Source: Variovorax flavidus (lineage in GTDB: Bacteria; Pseudomonadota; Gammaproteobacteria; Burkholderiales; Burkholderiaceae_C). From it: 64,000 nt of DNA. Of the stretch, positions 48,680 to 57,425 are shown one piece after another; position 1 is the first letter of the stretch; every line of letters starts with the position of its first letter. The stretch covers positions 310,001 to 374,000 of the forward strand of contig NZ_JASZYE010000002.1 in the NCBI RefSeq assembly GCF_030317145.1, in the 5' to 3' direction. The notes under the pieces are model-generated. The model saw nothing but the letters and a program-made list of their open reading frames with translations. It was not told where the DNA came from and did no database searches. Made by a program: the position numbers and the translations under genes.

Positions 48680-48770
48680 GAAACACCGCGGAACCGGCTT
48701 CGCCGGGCCGCTGGTGTTGCCCCCGGCAGGGGGCGGGCGGCCACACGAAGTGGGCAAGCCTGGGGGCGAG
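48680..48770 (+). repeat. Palindromic intergenic repeat, copy D (inside a two-component operon)
   Basis: Same orientation as copy A. It ends GCCTGGGGGCGAG one base before the kinase start codon, so its G-rich end supplies the only Shine-Dalgarno-like sequence. It is the one copy not between convergent genes. Confidence 0.9.
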
Positions 48771-48771
48771 C

Positions 48772-50238
48772 ATGAAACTTTTTCAGCGCGCCCAGCGCTC
48801 CCTCTTCGGCGAGATCCTCGACTGGATGCTCACGCCGCTGCTGCTGCTGGTGCCGGTGAGCATCGGCGTCACGTGGCTGGTGGCGCAGGGCATCGCCAAC
48901 GCGCCTTTCGATCGCGCGCTGGAAGCCAACATCCAGATCCTCGCGCGGCTGGTCGACGTGGAGAACGGTCGCATCCAGTTCGTGCTGCCGCAGCCGGCGC
49001 GCGAGATCCTCGGCGGCGACGACATCGACCGCGTGTACTACCAACTGCTCGACGGGCACGGCACGCTACTCAGCGGCGAACGCGAGATTCCGGTTCCCGG
49101 CACCGACGATCCTCCGATCCCCGGCGTGGTCTACCTGAGCAACGGCCAGATACACGGCAAGGCCGTGCGCGTGGCTTCGCTCTGGATCGCCGGCACCACG
49201 CCCGATGCGCCATTGACGCTGCTGCAGGTGGCCGAGACGCGCGAGAAGCAGTCCGTGCTCGCGACCGAGATCATCAAGGGCGTGCTGCTGCCGCAGTTTG
49301 CGATCCTGCCGCTGGCGGTGCTGCTGATCTGGCTCGCGCTGGTGCGCGGCATCAAGCCGCTGTCGGTGGTGGAGGCGCGCATCCGCGAACGCCGGCCGGG
49401 CGACCTGAGCCCGCTCGACGAATCGTCCGTGCCGCTCGAAGTGGTGCCGCTGGTGCTGTCGGTCAACGACCTGCTGAACAAGCTCAACGACTCGATCGGC
49501 ACGCAGAAGCGCTTCCTGGCCGATGCGGCGCACCAGCTCAAGACGCCGCTGGCCGGCCTGCGCATGCAGGCCGACCTGGCGCAGCGCGAAGGCGCCAATG
49601 CCAATGAACTGAAGCAGTCCCTCAAGCAGATCGGCCGCGCGAGCGTGCGTGCGACGCACACGGTCAACCAGCTGCTGTCGCTCGCCCGCGCGGAAGGCAG
49701 CGGCGCCAACATCGGCCGGCAACCCTGCGACCTCGCCCGGCTGACGATCGAAGTCGTGCGCGAAGCGGTGCCGCGCGCGATCGACAAGCGCATCGACCTC
49801 GGCTACGAAGGCGCCGAAGCGGGCGCGCCCGGCGTGGCCTTCGAAGGCAACCCGACGCTTCTGAAGGAGCTGGTGCGCAACCTGCTCGACAACGCTATCA
49901 ACTACACGCCCTCCACGCCGGAGCGACCGGGCGTCATCACGGCACGCGTGCTGGCCGATCCCTTCGGGCGCATCGTCGTGCTGCAGGTCGAGGACAACGG
50001 CCCCGGCATCCCCGAGAGCGAGCGCGAACTGGTGTTCCAGCCCTTCTACCGGGTGCTCGGCAACGAGGCGGACGGCTCGGGCCTGGGCCTGCCGATCGTG
50101 CTGGAGATCGCGCGGCAGCACTTCGCGACGGTGCGCCTGGAAGACGCGCACCCGGGCCAGCATCCGCCCGGCACGCTCGTGAGCCTGCGTTTCGACGCGA
50201 ACGAAAGCGAGCGCCACGCCACCAGGCCGCGCGGCTAG
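48772..50238 (+). CDS. TctE-like sensor histidine kinase
   Basis: A 488-residue membrane kinase. First membrane helix ~20-38, a periplasmic sensor region ~40-165, second helix ~170-195 (FAILPLAVLLIWLAL). DHp domain with phospho-acceptor His in ADAAHQLKTPLAGLRMQ (~255). The HATPase part has LLDNAINYTP (N box), VEDNGPGIP (G1), VFQPFYRV (F) and GSGLGLPIV (G2). Partner of the upstream regulator. TctE-type kinases often sense di- or tricarboxylates, but the ligand here is not predictable. Confidence 0.95.
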   Translation: MKLFQRAQRSLFGEILDWMLTPLLLLVPVSIGVTWLVAQGIANAPFDRALEANIQILARLVDVENGRIQFVLPQPAREILGGDDIDRVYYQLLDGHGTLLSGEREIPVPGTDDPPIPGVVYLSNGQIHGKAVRVASLWIAGTTPDAPLTLLQVAETREKQSVLATEIIKGVLLPQFAILPLAVLLIWLALVRGIKPLSVVEARIRERRPGDLSPLDESSVPLEVVPLVLSVNDLLNKLNDSIGTQKRFLADAAHQLKTPLAGLRMQADLAQREGANANELKQSLKQIGRASVRATHTVNQLLSLARAEGSGANIGRQPCDLARLTIEVVREAVPRAIDKRIDLGYEGAEAGAPGVAFEGNPTLLKELVRNLLDNAINYTPSTPERPGVITARVLADPFGRIVVLQVEDNGPGIPESERELVFQPFYRVLGNEADGSGLGLPIVLEIARQHFATVRLEDAHPGQHPPGTLVSLRFDANESERHATRPRG

Positions 50239-50423
50239 GGCTTCGGCGATTCGTCCTTGCGGATCTGCAGCATCTGCGGCCGCACCTGTTGCGTCAGGCG
50301 CTGCGGCTCGCGCTCGCTGAAACGTGCAGGCTCGGTGCCGAAGACGGCCAGCCCACCGCGCGTCCAGGCGTAGTAGCCCAGGTTCGCCAGCAGCAGCACG
50401 ACGACCAGCAACCGCAACATCAT
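50235..50423 (-). CDS. Short SPOR-protein-like leader/membrane peptide
   Basis: A 62-residue protein whose ATGATG start overlaps the birA stop. A single hydrophobic helix (MLRLLVVVLLLANLGYYAW) is followed by AVFGTEPARFSEREPQRLTQQVRPQ. This matches the N-terminus of SPOR-domain proteins encoded next to birA in related bacteria, as I recall, but the frame ends before any SPOR domain. Either a truncated relic or a genuine single-pass small protein. Its end overlaps the kinase gene by 4 nt on the opposite strand. Confidence 0.7.
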   Translation of the reverse strand: MMLRLLVVVLLLANLGYYAWTRGGLAVFGTEPARFSEREPQRLTQQVRPQMLQIRKDESPKP

Positions 50424-51217
50424 GGCCGTGCGCCCACGGGCCGCACGCTGACTTCCGCGCTGATGATCGACTTCACGCCCGAAGCCGTCCGCACCAGCAG
50501 TTCGCCACCCCAGCCGACGCCTTCGCACAGGCCTTCGGTGCCATCGGTGAGGCGCACCTCCCGGCCGCGCAGGACGTCGCGAGCGGCAAAGCGGGAGGCA
50601 AAGGGCACGAAACCATCCTTGTCGAAGAGCTGGATATCGCGCACCAGCGGCAGCGCGATGTCGCGCAGCACCTCGGCCGGCGTGGCGAGCGGGCGCCATT
50701 CCTGCACCCAGGCGGGCTGGGTGCTGAGCCCGGCGCCGTCGCGCGGCCCGATGTTGATGCCGATGCCGATCACCAGGTAGCGCTCGGCGGAATCGGGTTG
50801 GAGCACGGCGGTTTCGATCAGGATGCCGACCAGCTTGCGCTCGCGGAACCACAGGTCGTTGGGCCACTTGAGCGACAGGCCCACGGTGTTGGCGGGGTCG
50901 AGGCTCTCCGCCACGCTGACGCCCACGGCCAGCGACAGCCCCGACCAGTCGCGAGGTGCCAGCGGCAGGCCCAGCGAGAAGGTCAGGGTGCTCGGTTCGC
51001 GATCGCTTTGCGCGCTCTGCCAGGGACGGCCCATCCGGCCGTGCCCGGCGGTCTGCCGCTCGGCGGCGAGCAGCACGGGCGCCCGCTGGCCATCGCGGGC
51101 ACGCCGCATGAGTTCGCTGCTGGTGGAATCGATCTCGGGGACGACCTCCACGGCGAATCCAGGCACCAGGGGCGCCAGCGCGCCGGCGATCTCGTCCTCG
51201 AACCAGGGCGCGGCCAT
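50420..51217 (-). CDS. birA: Biotin--[acetyl-CoA carboxylase] ligase
   Basis: A 265-residue enzyme that makes biotinyl-AMP and transfers biotin to the carboxylase carrier. The start MAAPWFEDEI is 2 nt after the SET gene stop; longer frames are shadow sequence of that Lys-rich tail. The catalytic domain has STSSELMRRA, AERQTAGHGRMGRPW (nucleotide-binding GRGR-like loop, here GHGRMG) and LKWPNDLW. The C-terminal beta domain has the final VSVRP strand. No N-terminal DNA-binding helix-turn-helix is present, so it is the monofunctional type. Confidence 0.95.
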   Translation of the reverse strand: MAAPWFEDEIAGALAPLVPGFAVEVVPEIDSTSSELMRRARDGQRAPVLLAAERQTAGHGRMGRPWQSAQSDREPSTLTFSLGLPLAPRDWSGLSLAVGVSVAESLDPANTVGLSLKWPNDLWFRERKLVGILIETAVLQPDSAERYLVIGIGINIGPRDGAGLSTQPAWVQEWRPLATPAEVLRDIALPLVRDIQLFDKDGFVPFASRFAARDVLRGREVRLTDGTEGLCEGVGWGGELLVRTASGVKSIISAEVSVRPVGARP

Positions 51218-51219
51218 GG

Positions 51220-51864
51220 TCAGCGCTTGCCGGTTTTCGCCGACTTGCCGTCCTTGGCGGCCTTGGCCTTCTTCTTGGCTTCCTTGCGGGCCTCGCCGTC
51301 CTTCTTGCCGTCCTTCTTGCTGAGCTTCTTTTCGGCCTTCCTGTCGCCGTTCTTCTCGCTCTTCCGGTCCTTTTTCCTGCTCTTCTTGGCCTTGTCGGAC
51401 TTCGGGGCCAGCAGGGTGCCACGGCAACCCTCGGAGCCGCACCAGCAGGGGAATTCCGCCTTCAGCTTCTTGGTGTACGGCTCGTCGATGATGAGGCCGT
51501 AGTCGTAGCTCAGCTCTTCGCCGGCCGCGATGTTGCGCAGCGCCTTGATGAAGACACGGCCGTCCTGCTCGTCGGCTTCGCAGCTGGGTTCGCAGGAATG
51601 GTTGATCCAGCGGGCCGCATTGCCATTGACGCCGCCATCGATCACACGGTCGTCATCGATGTGGAAGTAGAAGGTGTGGTTGGGCTGGGCCGGGTCGTGC
51701 GGATGGCGGCGCAGCGCCTCCTCCCAGCTGATGACCTCGCCCTTGTATTCGATGAGCGTTTCGCCCTCCGCTATATCCTGCACGGCAAAAACGCCGTTGC
51801 CATGAACGCCGGAGCGCCGCGTCTGGATGCGGCGGCCGCCGGAAACGGGGGATTTGGATGGCAT
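51220..51864 (-). CDS. SET-domain protein-lysine methyltransferase with Lys-rich C-terminal tail
   Basis: A 214-residue protein. The SET domain (~12-150) is complete: SGVHGNGVFAVQDIAEGE, WINHSCEPSCEA (SAM-binding pseudoknot NHS), EELSYDYG and a post-SET CWCGSEGC zinc cluster. Residues ~155-214 are a Lys/Asp/Ala tail (KKSRKKDRKSEK, KKAKAAKDGK) like histone H1 C-tails. The domain is chiefly known from eukaryotic histone methyltransferases but occurs in bacteria. The substrate is unknown. Operon with birA. Confidence 0.92.
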   Translation of the reverse strand: MPSKSPVSGGRRIQTRRSGVHGNGVFAVQDIAEGETLIEYKGEVISWEEALRRHPHDPAQPNHTFYFHIDDDRVIDGGVNGNAARWINHSCEPSCEADEQDGRVFIKALRNIAAGEELSYDYGLIIDEPYTKKLKAEFPCWCGSEGCRGTLLAPKSDKAKKSRKKDRKSEKNGDRKAEKKLSKKDGKKDGEARKEAKKKAKAAKDGKSAKTGKR

Positions 51865-51961
51865 CGCGGAAGTCTGTTAGTTTGAATATGTACGCATGCG
51901 CGTGCGCGTACGCACGCGAGAAGCGCCAGATTGTAAGGATGTGGCCCGCACGCTCCCGCAC

Positions 51962-52040
51962 TGCGTGTCGTCGCTGCCCCCCGAGGGGACGCAGGCCGCC
52001 TTGGGGCGGCCCGGCGCCGGCCCGTGGCCCGGCCTCGGCG
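51962..52040. repeat. GC-rich palindromic intergenic element
   Basis: A short tract (TCGCTGCCCCCCGAGGGG, then GGCCGCC-TTGG-GGCGGCC and GGCGCCGGCC) forms several nested hairpins between the divergent SET and topB genes. It differs from the four-copy repeat. Only this copy was seen in the window; similar tracts are familiar from other Comamonadaceae genomes. Confidence 0.6.
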
Positions 52041-52070
52041 ATGGTGGGTGAACAGAATTTTTAGGATGAC

Positions 52071-55004
52071 ATGTCAATGAAGACTTTGGTGATTGCAGAG
52101 AAGCCGTCGGTGGCGCAGGACATCGTCCGGGCGCTCACGCCCGTGGCCGGCAAGTTCGACAAGCACGAAGAACACTTCGAGAACGAAAAGTACGTCGTGA
52201 CCAGCGCTGTCGGTCATCTGGTGGAGATCCAGGCACCCGAGGAGTTCGACGTCAAGCGCGGCAAGTGGAGCTTCGCCAACCTGCCGGTGATCCCGCCGCG
52301 CTTCGACCTCAAGCCGGTCGACAAGACCAAGACGCGCCTGAACGCGGTCGTGAAGCAGGCCAAGCGCAAGGACGTGACCCAGCTCGTGAACGCCTGCGAC
52401 GCGGGCCGCGAGGGTGAGCTGATCTTCCGCCTGATCGAGCAATACGCCGGCGGCAAGTCGCCGCTGGGCAAGCCGGTCAAGCGCCTGTGGCTGCAATCGA
52501 TGACGCCGCAGGCGATCCGCGACGGCTTCGACCAGTTGCGCAGCGAGCAGCAGATGCAGGGCCTGGCCGACGCCGCGCGCTCGCGTTCGGAGGCCGACTG
52601 GCTGGTCGGCATCAACGGCACGCGCGCCATGACGGCGTTCAATTCGCGCGATGGCGGCTTCTTCCTGACCACCGTGGGCCGGGTGCAGACGCCGACGCTC
52701 TCGGTCGTGGTCGAGCGCGAGGAGAAAATCCGCAAGTTCGTGAGCCGCGACTATTGGGAAGTGCACGGCAGCTTCCTGGCCGAGGCCGGCGAGTACCCCG
52801 GCAAGTGGTTCGACCCGACCTGGAAGAAGCCGCCGCCCGGCCCCGACGGCGTGGCCGACCCCGAGCAGCGCGCCGACCGCGTCTGGAACGAGCGCGAAGC
52901 CCGCGAGATCGCCGAAGCCGCGCGCGGCAAGACCGCCACGGTCACCGAGGAGAGCAAGCCCACCACGCAGGCATCGCCGCTGCTGTTCGACCTGACCTCG
53001 CTGCAACGCGAGGCCAACGGCCGATTCGGCTTCAGCGCCAAGACCACGCTGGCGCTGGCGCAGAGCCTGTATGAACGCCACAAGGCGCTGACCTACCCGC
53101 GGACCGACTCGCGCGCCCTGCCCGAGGACTACCTGCCGGTCGTCAAGCAGACCATGGGCATGCTCGCCGACAGCGGCATGAAGCACCTCGCGCCCTTCGC
53201 GCAGCAGGCCATCGACGGCAACTACGTGAAGCCCTCGAAGCGCATCTTCGACAACGCCAAGGTCAGCGATCACTTTGCGATCATCCCGACCCTGCAGGCG
53301 CCGAGCGGCCTGTCCGACGCCGAGCAGAAGCTCTACGACTTCGTGGTGCGCCGCTTCATGTCGGTGTTCTTCCCGAGCGCCGAATACCAGGTGACCACGC
53401 GCATCAGCACGGTCGAGCACGCCGGCAAGAAATACCCGTTCCGCACCGACGGCAAGGTGCTCGTCAAGCCGGGCTGGCTCGCCATCTACGGCAAGGAAGC
53501 CCAGGACGACGAGAAGGAAGACGACAAGGACGGCAAGCGCCTCGTGCCGGTGAAGCCCGGCGAGAGGGTGAAGGTCGAATTCGTCGATCCCAAGGGCCTG
53601 AAGACCCGCCCGCCCGCGCGCTATTCGGAAGCCACCTTGCTCGGCGCGATGGAAGGCGCGGGCAAGACCATCGACGACGACGAACTGCGCGAGGCGATGC
53701 AGGAGAAGGGCCTCGGCACCCCCGCCACCCGCGCGGCCATCATCGAAGGCCTTCTGGCCGAGAAATACATGCACCGCGAAGGCCGGGAACTGATTCCGAC
53801 CGCCAAGGCCTTCCAGCTCATGACGCTGCTGCGCGGCCTCGGCGTGGAGGAGCTCTCGAAGGCGGAGCTCACCGGTGAATGGGAATACAAGCTCGCGCAG
53901 ATGGAGCACGGCAAGCTCAGCCGCGAAGCCTTCATGCGCGAGATCGCCGAGATGACGGAGCACATCGTCAAGAAGGCCAAGGAATACGACCGCGACACCG
54001 TGCCCGGCGACTACGCCACGCTCACGACGCCATGCCCCAACTGCGGCGGCGTGGTGAAGGAAAACTACCGCCGCTACTCCTGCACCGGCAAGCCGGGCCA
54101 GGAGCCCTGCGGCTTCTCGTTCGGCAAGTCGCCCGCGGGCCGCACCTTCGAAGTGGCGGAAGCGGAGCAGTTGCTGCGCGACAAGCACATCGGGCCGCTG
54201 GAGGGTTTCCGCTCCAAGGCCGGCTGGCCCTTCACCTCGGAGATCGTCCTCAAGTTCGACGAGGAGGCCAACAACTGGAAGCTGGAGTTCGACTTCGGCG
54301 ACGACAAGAACGCCGAGACCGGCGAGATCGTCGACTTCGCCGGCCAGGAATCGCTCGGCCCGTGCCCGAAATGCGCCGCGCGCGTGTTCGAGTACGGCAG
54401 CAACTACGTCTGCGAGAAGTCGGTGCCGACCGAGGCGCAGCCCACGCCGAGCTGCGACTTCAAGACCGGCAAGATCATCCTGCAGCAACCGGTGGATCGC
54501 GCACAGGTCGAGAAGCTGCTCGCCACCGGCAAGACCGACCTGCTCGACAAGTTCGTCTCGATGCGCACGCGCCGGGCGTTCAAGGCCTTCCTGGCCTGGA
54601 ACAAGGAAGAGGGCAAGGTCGCCTTCGAGTTCGAGCCCCGGACCAGCAAGTTCCCGCCGCGCAAGACCTTCACCAAGGCCGCACCGGCGGCGGCGAAGAA
54701 GACCGCGGCGAAGGCACCCGCAGCCAAGAAGGTTGCGGCCAAGAAGGCAGCCGCCCCCAAGGCACCGCGCAAGCCCGGCGCCGGGCTCAAGCCCAGCGAC
54801 GCGCTGGCCGCGGTGATCGGCGCGGAGCCCGTGCCGCGCACCGAGGTCATCAAGAAGCTGTGGGACTACATCAAGGCCAACGGCCTGCAGGATGCGGCCA
54901 ACAAGCGCGCCATCAACGCCGACGCCAAGCTGAAGCCGGTGTTCGGCAAGGACCAGGTGACGATGTTCGAGCTGGCCGGCATCGTCGGCAAGCATCTCGG
55001 CTGA
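52071..55004 (+). CDS. topB: DNA topoisomerase III with C-terminal SWIB domain
   Basis: A 977-residue type IA topoisomerase that decatenates DNA. The Toprim start is LVIAEKPSVAQDI, with acidic DAGREGE. The active Tyr is in YPRTDS (residue ~342). Two Cys4 zinc ribbons lie at ~650-685 (CPNCGG...CGFSFGK) and ~765-805 (CPKC...CDFKTGK). An Ala/Lys histone-like linker (AAKKTAAKAPAAKKVAAKK) follows at ~870-895. The last ~70 residues (LKPSDALAAVIG to the end) are a SWIB/MDM2-type domain. Much longer than E. coli TopB (653). Confidence 0.95.
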   Translation: MSMKTLVIAEKPSVAQDIVRALTPVAGKFDKHEEHFENEKYVVTSAVGHLVEIQAPEEFDVKRGKWSFANLPVIPPRFDLKPVDKTKTRLNAVVKQAKRKDVTQLVNACDAGREGELIFRLIEQYAGGKSPLGKPVKRLWLQSMTPQAIRDGFDQLRSEQQMQGLADAARSRSEADWLVGINGTRAMTAFNSRDGGFFLTTVGRVQTPTLSVVVEREEKIRKFVSRDYWEVHGSFLAEAGEYPGKWFDPTWKKPPPGPDGVADPEQRADRVWNEREAREIAEAARGKTATVTEESKPTTQASPLLFDLTSLQREANGRFGFSAKTTLALAQSLYERHKALTYPRTDSRALPEDYLPVVKQTMGMLADSGMKHLAPFAQQAIDGNYVKPSKRIFDNAKVSDHFAIIPTLQAPSGLSDAEQKLYDFVVRRFMSVFFPSAEYQVTTRISTVEHAGKKYPFRTDGKVLVKPGWLAIYGKEAQDDEKEDDKDGKRLVPVKPGERVKVEFVDPKGLKTRPPARYSEATLLGAMEGAGKTIDDDELREAMQEKGLGTPATRAAIIEGLLAEKYMHREGRELIPTAKAFQLMTLLRGLGVEELSKAELTGEWEYKLAQMEHGKLSREAFMREIAEMTEHIVKKAKEYDRDTVPGDYATLTTPCPNCGGVVKENYRRYSCTGKPGQEPCGFSFGKSPAGRTFEVAEAEQLLRDKHIGPLEGFRSKAGWPFTSEIVLKFDEEANNWKLEFDFGDDKNAETGEIVDFAGQESLGPCPKCAARVFEYGSNYVCEKSVPTEAQPTPSCDFKTGKIILQQPVDRAQVEKLLATGKTDLLDKFVSMRTRRAFKAFLAWNKEEGKVAFEFEPRTSKFPPRKTFTKAAPAAAKKTAAKAPAAKKVAAKKAAAPKAPRKPGAGLKPSDALAAVIGAEPVPRTEVIKKLWDYIKANGLQDAANKRAINADAKLKPVFGKDQVTMFELAGIVGKHLG

Positions 55005-55021
55005 AGAGACAGGAGATTCGC

Positions 55022-55201
55022 ATGATCAAGCAGTTCTTCGCCATCTCGTTCGCCGCAGCCCTCTGCCTGCTCGCCGGCTGCGCCGCGCCGGGCGCCAGCA
55101 GCGGCTCGGCCTCCAGCGGCAGCACTGGCAGCAGCGGCATCACCGTATTCGGCACGATCGACGCCGGCGTCAGCGGCTACAAGAACCAGAGCAGCCGCTA
55201 G
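55022..55201 (+). CDS. Small lipoprotein with porin-like C-terminal motif
   Basis: A 59-residue protein 17 nt after topB. The signal ends LCLLAGC, a lipobox, so mature Cys20 should be lipidated. A Ser/Gly linker is followed by ITVFGTIDAGVSGYKNQSSR, which closely resembles the first strand of Burkholderiales trimeric porins (VTLFGVVDAG...). AGGAG precedes the ATG. Function is unknown. Its stop overlaps that of the convergent gene. Confidence 0.8.
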   Translation: MIKQFFAISFAAALCLLAGCAAPGASSGSASSGSTGSSGITVFGTIDAGVSGYKNQSSR

Positions 55202-56133
55202 TTCATCAGCAGCGCCTGCCGCAGCAGCCGCGCCGCGCGGTTCCGGATGCGTCCGGGCGCGCTGCGCAACGGGCCCCGAGGGCTGACCTTGGCCGTCGCG
55301 CAAGCCCAGAGGAAGTCCTGCAGGATGGCCGTGTCGTCGACCGTGTCGGTGGCGCCGTACTGATGGAACTCGGGGTGCCACTGGGTGGCGGCGATGTAGC
55401 TGCGGCCGCGGTCGGGTCGGCGCCGGATGGCCTCGGCCACGTGGTCGGGGATGCTCCAGGCCTCCACCTCGAAACCGGGCGCGAGATCCTTCACGCCCTG
55501 GTGATGGATGCTGTTGACGCGCGCGGTCTCCATGCCCGGGTAGAGGTGCGACAGCCGTGATCCTGGCGTGACGCGGATCTCATGGAAGTTCTGGTCGTAG
55601 GTGACCGGGTCGCGGTGCCGCTGTGCGTTGGGGTGCTGCGCCTCGATGTCCTGGTACAGCGTGCCGCCGAAGGCCACGTTGATCAGTTGCAGGCCGCGGC
55701 AGACGCCGAAGATGGGCTTGCCGGCCTGCTCGAAGGCCTCCACCAGTGCGAGGTCGTAGAGGTCGCGGATGCGGTCGCCGATCCACGCGTCCTTGAGCGG
55801 CACCTCGCCGTAGCTGCCGGGCCAGACGTCGGCGCCGCCGTGCATCACGACACCGTCGAGCCACTCGGCGTAGTGCGAGAGCTTGGTGTCGCCGCGCGCC
55901 GTTTCGCCGGTCGGGCAGGGGACCATCACCACCATCGCGCCGGCCGACATGAGCCAGTGGGCGATCGACTGCTCCACGTACTGCAGCGTCTTGTTGGTGA
56001 ACAAGGAGCGCGCGGGGTCGGCGTGGGAGAAGCAGGCAGACAAGCCGATCTTCAGACGCCCGGAAACCGTTTGTGACATCGCATTCGGGGCGCCGACCTG
56101 TGCCGCTTCGCCCTCGGTTGACAGAGCACCCAT
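55198..56133 (-). CDS. Gamma-glutamyl-gamma-aminobutyrate hydrolase (PuuD-like class I amidotransferase)
   Basis: About 311 residues from MGALSTEGE (MSQTVSGRLK at 56079 also possible; an earlier frame is unlikely). The class I glutamine amidotransferase-like fold has the nucleophile Cys in IFGVCRGLQLINVA and the His-Glu pair in THWHPEF-like AATQWHPEFHQYG. The sequence DGVVMHGGADVWP and VNSIHHQGVKDLAPG agree with PuuD. Cytosolic; hydrolyses gamma-glutamyl amides in polyamine breakdown in the prototype. The substrate here is inferred. Divergent from the isomerase-like gene. Confidence 0.88.
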   Translation of the reverse strand: MGALSTEGEAAQVGAPNAMSQTVSGRLKIGLSACFSHADPARSLFTNKTLQYVEQSIAHWLMSAGAMVVMVPCPTGETARGDTKLSHYAEWLDGVVMHGGADVWPGSYGEVPLKDAWIGDRIRDLYDLALVEAFEQAGKPIFGVCRGLQLINVAFGGTLYQDIEAQHPNAQRHRDPVTYDQNFHEIRVTPGSRLSHLYPGMETARVNSIHHQGVKDLAPGFEVEAWSIPDHVAEAIRRRPDRGRSYIAATQWHPEFHQYGATDTVDDTAILQDFLWACATAKVSPRGPLRSAPGRIRNRAARLLRQALLMN

Positions 56134-56254
56134 TGTGAAACGTTCCGGCGCAATACGCATACGCCGCGGGGCTTCGCGGCCTGTCGGACGACGCCTCGCG
56201 TTGCGTCGACGCAAATCAGTGCATCATTTGCGCCGATTGACCAGGAGACAAGCG

Positions 56255-57310
56255 ATGAAGACGATCAAGGGGCCGGCCATTTTTCTGGCCCAGTTCACCG
56301 GCGACACCGCGCCGTTCAACTCGCTCGACAGCATCGCCGGCTGGGCGGCGGGCCTCGGCTACAAGGGCGTGCAGATCCCGAGCTGGGACAGCCGCATCTT
56401 CGATCTCCAGAAGGCTGCCGAGAGCAGGACCTACTGCGACGAGGTCAAGGGCACGCTCGCGAAGCACGGCCTCGAGATCACCGAGCTGTCGACGCATCTT
56501 CAAGGCCAGCTGGTGGCGGTGCACCCGGCCTACGACGCCGGCTTCGATGGCTTCGCCGCGGCCGAAGTCCGCAACGACCCGGTGAAGCGCCAGAAGTGGG
56601 CGGTCGAGCAACTGCACTACGCCGCGCAGGCTTCCGCCAACCTCGGCCTCACGGCCCACGCCACCTTCTCCGGTGCGCTGGCGTGGCCGTACCTCTATTC
56701 CTGGCCGCCGCGTCCACCGGGCCTCATCGAGGAAGCCTTCGACGAACTCGCGCGGCGCTGGAAGCCGATCCTCGATCGCTTCGACGAGGTCGGCGTCGAC
56801 GTCTGCTACGAGATCCACCCGGGCGAGGACCTGCACGACGGCGTGACCTACGAGATGTTCCTCGACCGCGTGAACAACCATCCGCGCGCCTGCCTGCTCT
56901 ACGACCCGAGCCACTTCGTGTTGCAGCAGCTCAACTACCTCGACTACATCGACCACTATCACGAGCGCATCAAGATCTTTCACGTGAAGGACGCCGAGTT
57001 CAACCCGACCGGCAAGCAGGGCGTCTACGGCGGCTTCCAGTCGTGGCTGAACCGGGCAGGGCGCTTCCGCTCGCTGGGCGACGGGCAGGTGGACTTCGGC
57101 GCGATCTTCTCGAAGATGGCGGCCTACGACTTCCCGGGCTGGGCGGTGCTGGAGTGGGAGTGCTGCATCAAGCATCCCGAGGATGGCGCGCGTGAAGGCG
57201 CGGAGTTCATTGCGCAGCACATCATCCGCGTGGCGGACCGGGCGTTTGATGACTTCGCAGGTGGCGGGGTCAATACGGCCGCCAACAAGAAGATGCTCGG
57301 TATCACCTGA
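56255..57310 (+). CDS. Sugar phosphate isomerase/epimerase (xylose-isomerase-like TIM barrel)
   Basis: A 351-residue TIM barrel protein started at MKTIKGPAIF after CAGGAG. Metal ligands are visible: Glu of CYEIHPGEDLHD, Asp/His of LLYDPSHFVLQQL, His of FHVKDAEFNP and Glu of AVLEWECC near the end. This is the AP-endonuclease-2/IolE-like arrangement with a divalent metal. AAEFNPTGKQGVYGG loop is typical of oxidised sugar-acid epimerase families. Substrate not known. Stands alone on the plus strand. Confidence 0.9.
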   Translation: MKTIKGPAIFLAQFTGDTAPFNSLDSIAGWAAGLGYKGVQIPSWDSRIFDLQKAAESRTYCDEVKGTLAKHGLEITELSTHLQGQLVAVHPAYDAGFDGFAAAEVRNDPVKRQKWAVEQLHYAAQASANLGLTAHATFSGALAWPYLYSWPPRPPGLIEEAFDELARRWKPILDRFDEVGVDVCYEIHPGEDLHDGVTYEMFLDRVNNHPRACLLYDPSHFVLQQLNYLDYIDHYHERIKIFHVKDAEFNPTGKQGVYGGFQSWLNRAGRFRSLGDGQVDFGAIFSKMAAYDFPGWAVLEWECCIKHPEDGAREGAEFIAQHIIRVADRAFDDFAGGGVNTAANKKMLGIT

Positions 57311-57425
57311 GTCGCTGGTCCAAACGGGCTCTCTCGCATCGGACTGCTCCTAGAGACTGACATTCCCGCTTCCGCTCCACTTGGGACGCGTCAATCGCGA
57401 CGACCAAGGAATGGAGCAAGCAGGG

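Noticed and set aside
52074..54995. 973-residue open frame on the minus strand opposite topB
   Set aside because: Antisense shadow of a high-GC gene: composition is Leu/Arg/Gly/His-rich without any domain, whereas topB on the other strand has complete motifs.
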